A stretch of 7,190 nucleotides of DNA from Sandaracinaceae bacterium (GTDB lineage Bacteria > Myxococcota_A > Polyangia > Polyangiales > JAFGIB01). Under the pieces are notes generated by a model, which was given only the letters and a program-made list of their open reading frames with translations, did not search any database and was not told the DNA's origin. The stretch lies in the NCBI GenBank assembly GCA_017881145.1, contig JADGRG010000269.1:1-7190 (forward strand), read 5' to 3'. Made by a program: the position numbers and the translations under genes. How positions within the stretch are numbered: position 1 is the stretch's first letter; each line of letters begins with the position of its first letter. Below are positions 5,366 through 7,190 of this stretch, piece by piece.

Positions 5366-7190
5366 TTGTCTGTCGATACTTTCCAAGTTCTGGAGATGAC
5401 CAAGCGCTACGGGGAGGCGCTCCGCGAAGCCAGTTCGTTTGCCATCCCGTGTGCCGCTGCAGCGGTGGCCTTCGTCTTTGGCTCGAAGGTCAGCGCAAGC
5501 CTGGCTCGGTCACGCTGGACGCGCACAGCGATCCTGCTGAGCGTGGCGGCCATGGCCGTGGTCTGGGCGTGGCAGCTGCGCTGGCTTTGCGACGACGCGT
5601 ATATCTCGTTTCGCTACGCCGAGAATCTCGCGCAGGGCCGCGGCATGATCTTCAACCTCGGCGAGCACGTCGAGGGCTACACGAACTTCTTGTGGACGCT
5701 GATTCTGGCGGGCGTCGTCCGGCTTGGATTCGACATCGGACAAGGCTCGATCGTGCTCAGCTTGGCGGCCTTCGTGCTCCTGCTCTTTGCCACGCATGTC
5801 GTGGCGCGGCGGATCGCTCCGGCTGGTGCAGATACCCATGTGTCGCTCGCCGCGCTGCTCTGTGCCGCTCAATACTCGCTGGCTTCGTTTGCGACCTCGG
5901 GTCTCGAGACGATGTTCGGCGCGCTGCTCGTAGTCGTGGCACTCGAGCGTGCTTTGGCAGGGGCTTACCTGTTGGCGGGAGTTGCCGGCATCGCTGCTGC
6001 GATGACGCATCCGGACCACGGGATTCTCTATGCCTCGCTCGGCGCGGCGCTGCTGCTCGGCCGAGACACTCGCAAAGCCATCGTGCCTTACGCGGCGGCG
6101 TTCGTTTTCATCTACCTGCCGTACTTCGCCTGGCGCTGGCACTACTACGGCGACTTCTTCCCCAACACTTACTACGCGAAGTCCGCGAATCTCGCCTACT
6201 TCGACCAGGGTGCGCGCTACCTCGCGACCATCGTCATCGGCGGCGGCTTCTGGGCGGCCGTTCCGCTCGCCGTGTACGGCGCGTGGGTGGGTCGCGGGTC
6301 GCTCTTCGTGCGCTTCTGCTTGATCGGCATCCCGTGCTTCCTGATCTACGTGGCGAAGATCGGTGGCGACTTCATGTACGGACGTTTATTTTGTCCGGTG
6401 ATCGCGCCGTTGCTCTTGCTCGCGGAGCTCGGCGCACGCTCTTTGCTGACACGCAAAGCGACCACCGCGGCGCTCCTGGGCGTGCTCTTGCTCGGCGCCG
6501 TGGCGTTGCCGACCAAGCTCTTGCGGCCCTACGAGAAGCGTTGGTTCGTCGCCGACGAGCGCACCTTCTACCGCCTTGCCTCGTACTCGCCGATCCGCGT
6601 GGACTCGCTCTACTTCAACTGGGCGGAGCTTCTGACCAAGTACTGGAAGGCGCATGCGGAGAGGCCTCGCCTTGCCATGCAGTGCGTCGGAATGCTCGGC
6701 TTCTACACCGGCTGGCCGCTGATCGACGGCTTCGGTCTGACCGATCGGGTCGTCGGACACACGCTGGTCGCGAGTCGCGGGCGCCCCGGTCACGAGAAGC
6801 ACGCCTCGCCTGCGTACATCGTGGACCGGGACGTCGATATCTCGGACGTCCCTGTGTACCCGCGTCCGTATCAAGAGCTGACGCGCATCACCTTGGAGCG
6901 TACGCCCTTCTTCCTCGCGCACTACGATCCGAGCTTGCTCGGGCCGGTGCGTCACAGGCGCGGCGTCGTCATCACGGACATCGAGCGCAACCTCTTCAGG
7001 ATGCTGCGCCAGCCCGTGACGCCGGAGCGCGCTGACGATGCCGCCTGCGATGCCTGGTTCGGGCAGGAGTATTTCTTCTCACGCGCTCCCCGCGCGAAGG
7101 ATCATGCGCTGGTGGAGCAGCGGCTTCTGGACGTCGGCAGGGCGCCCGGCCAGAGCGTCACCGATCCTGCGCTGCTGCTCTTCCGCACCA
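5366..7190 (+). CDS. Polytopic GT-C family glycosyltransferase, AftB-like (3' end cut by window)
   Basis: The frame is open from TTG 5366 (or ATG 5396) to the right edge, showing at least 608 residues. Numbered from the TTG, hydrophobic segments lie near 25-42 and 55-72, with about eight to ten more up to 385, then a long soluble C-terminal region. The diagnostic Asp76-Asp77 pair in LCDDAYISFRYAENL follows the early membrane helices, as in GT-C enzymes, where it sits in the first periplasmic loop at the catalytic site. EGYTNFLW (103-110), TSGLET (177-182), YYGDFFPNTYYAK (260-272), GGDFMYGR (333-340), GLTD (457-460) and RPGHEK (473-478) recall the family of mycobacterial arabinofuranosyltransferase AftB and its many bacterial relatives. 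Such enzymes move a sugar from a polyprenyl-phosphate donor to a glycan outside the inner membrane. The arabinan substrate of AftB should not be carried over; donor and acceptor here are unknown. The start is ambiguous, but the ribosome-binding site favours TTG. Confidence 0.82.
   Translation, partial: MSVDTFQVLEMTKRYGEALREASSFAIPCAAAAVAFVFGSKVSASLARSRWTRTAILLSVAAMAVVWAWQLRWLCDDAYISFRYAENLAQGRGMIFNLGEHVEGYTNFLWTLILAGVVRLGFDIGQGSIVLSLAAFVLLLFATHVVARRIAPAGADTHVSLAALLCAAQYSLASFATSGLETMFGALLVVVALERALAGAYLLAGVAGIAAAMTHPDHGILYASLGAALLLGRDTRKAIVPYAAAFVFIYLPYFAWRWHYYGDFFPNTYYAKSANLAYFDQGARYLATIVIGGGFWAAVPLAVYGAWVGRGSLFVRFCLIGIPCFLIYVAKIGGDFMYGRLFCPVIAPLLLLAELGARSLLTRKATTAALLGVLLLGAVALPTKLLRPYEKRWFVADERTFYRLASYSPIRVDSLYFNWAELLTKYWKAHAERPRLAMQCVGMLGFYTGWPLIDGFGLTDRVVGHTLVASRGRPGHEKHASPAYIVDRDVDISDVPVYPRPYQELTRITLERTPFFLAHYDPSLLGPVRHRRGVVITDIERNLFRMLRQPVTPERADDAACDAWFGQEYFFSRAPRAKDHALVEQRLLDVGRAPGQSVTDPALLLFRT

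Noticed and set aside
5293..7035. A 580-codon open frame on the plus strand overlapping the glycosyltransferase
   Set aside because: Its product is extremely arginine- and alanine-rich with no recognisable motif, while the overlapping frame gives clear membrane helices and GT-C motifs. Long spurious frames are expected in high-GC coding DNA.

Overview
The window is high-GC, gene-dense bacterial DNA. Gene content points to a Gram-negative, probably a myxobacterium-like member of the Myxococcota/Deltaproteobacteria. This rests on the codon bias (G/C in third positions), a helical-repeat N-terminus of the kind I associate with myxobacterial cyclic-nucleotide-binding proteins, a patatin-like lipase, and an AftB-like GT-C membrane glycosyltransferase. 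The assignment is an inference from the sequence, not a database result. I see no rRNA, tRNA, CRISPR array, insertion sequence or phage gene.

Layout. Positions 1-515 (minus) hold the N-terminal 171 residues of a helical-repeat protein that runs off the left edge. Positions 516-848 are a 333-base non-coding stretch with a candidate promoter (630-658) and an operator-like palindrome (538-558) for that gene. Positions 849-2021 (minus) encode a complete patatin-like phospholipase. Positions 2022-2255 are a divergent spacer with a 16-base near-palindrome (2092-2107) and a sigma-70-like promoter placed directly in front of the next gene.

Positions 2256-4734 (plus) form a tight three-gene unit: a PLP-dependent DegT/DnrJ/EryC1/StrS aminotransferase, an ABC transporter ATPase of the CcmA/DrrA type, and a single-domain rhodanese. 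The ribosome-binding site of the ATPase overlaps the aminotransferase stop codon, and the rhodanese begins a few bases after the ATPase stop. No permease accompanies the ATPase. On the other strand, converging on the rhodanese with 16 bases between stop codons, is a YchJ/UPF0225-family protein (4751-5248, minus) that keeps its C-terminal SEC-C zinc motif but has lost the N-terminal one. A 117-base divergent spacer separates it from a large polytopic GT-C glycosyltransferase (5366 to beyond 7190, plus), cut by the right edge.

How the genes fit together. The aminotransferase (usually nucleotide-sugar amination) and the GT-C enzyme (polyprenyl-phosphate-sugar dependent transfer at the outer face of the inner membrane) could both serve a surface glycan. 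They are not in one operon, however, and the genes between them are unrelated, so a shared pathway is only a possibility. I found no convincing new multi-gene defence or mobile system. The points most worth a second look are two possible leaderless starts, the orphan ATPase in its odd operon, the half-lost zinc-motif pair in the YchJ-like protein, and the start-codon choice of the glycosyltransferase.
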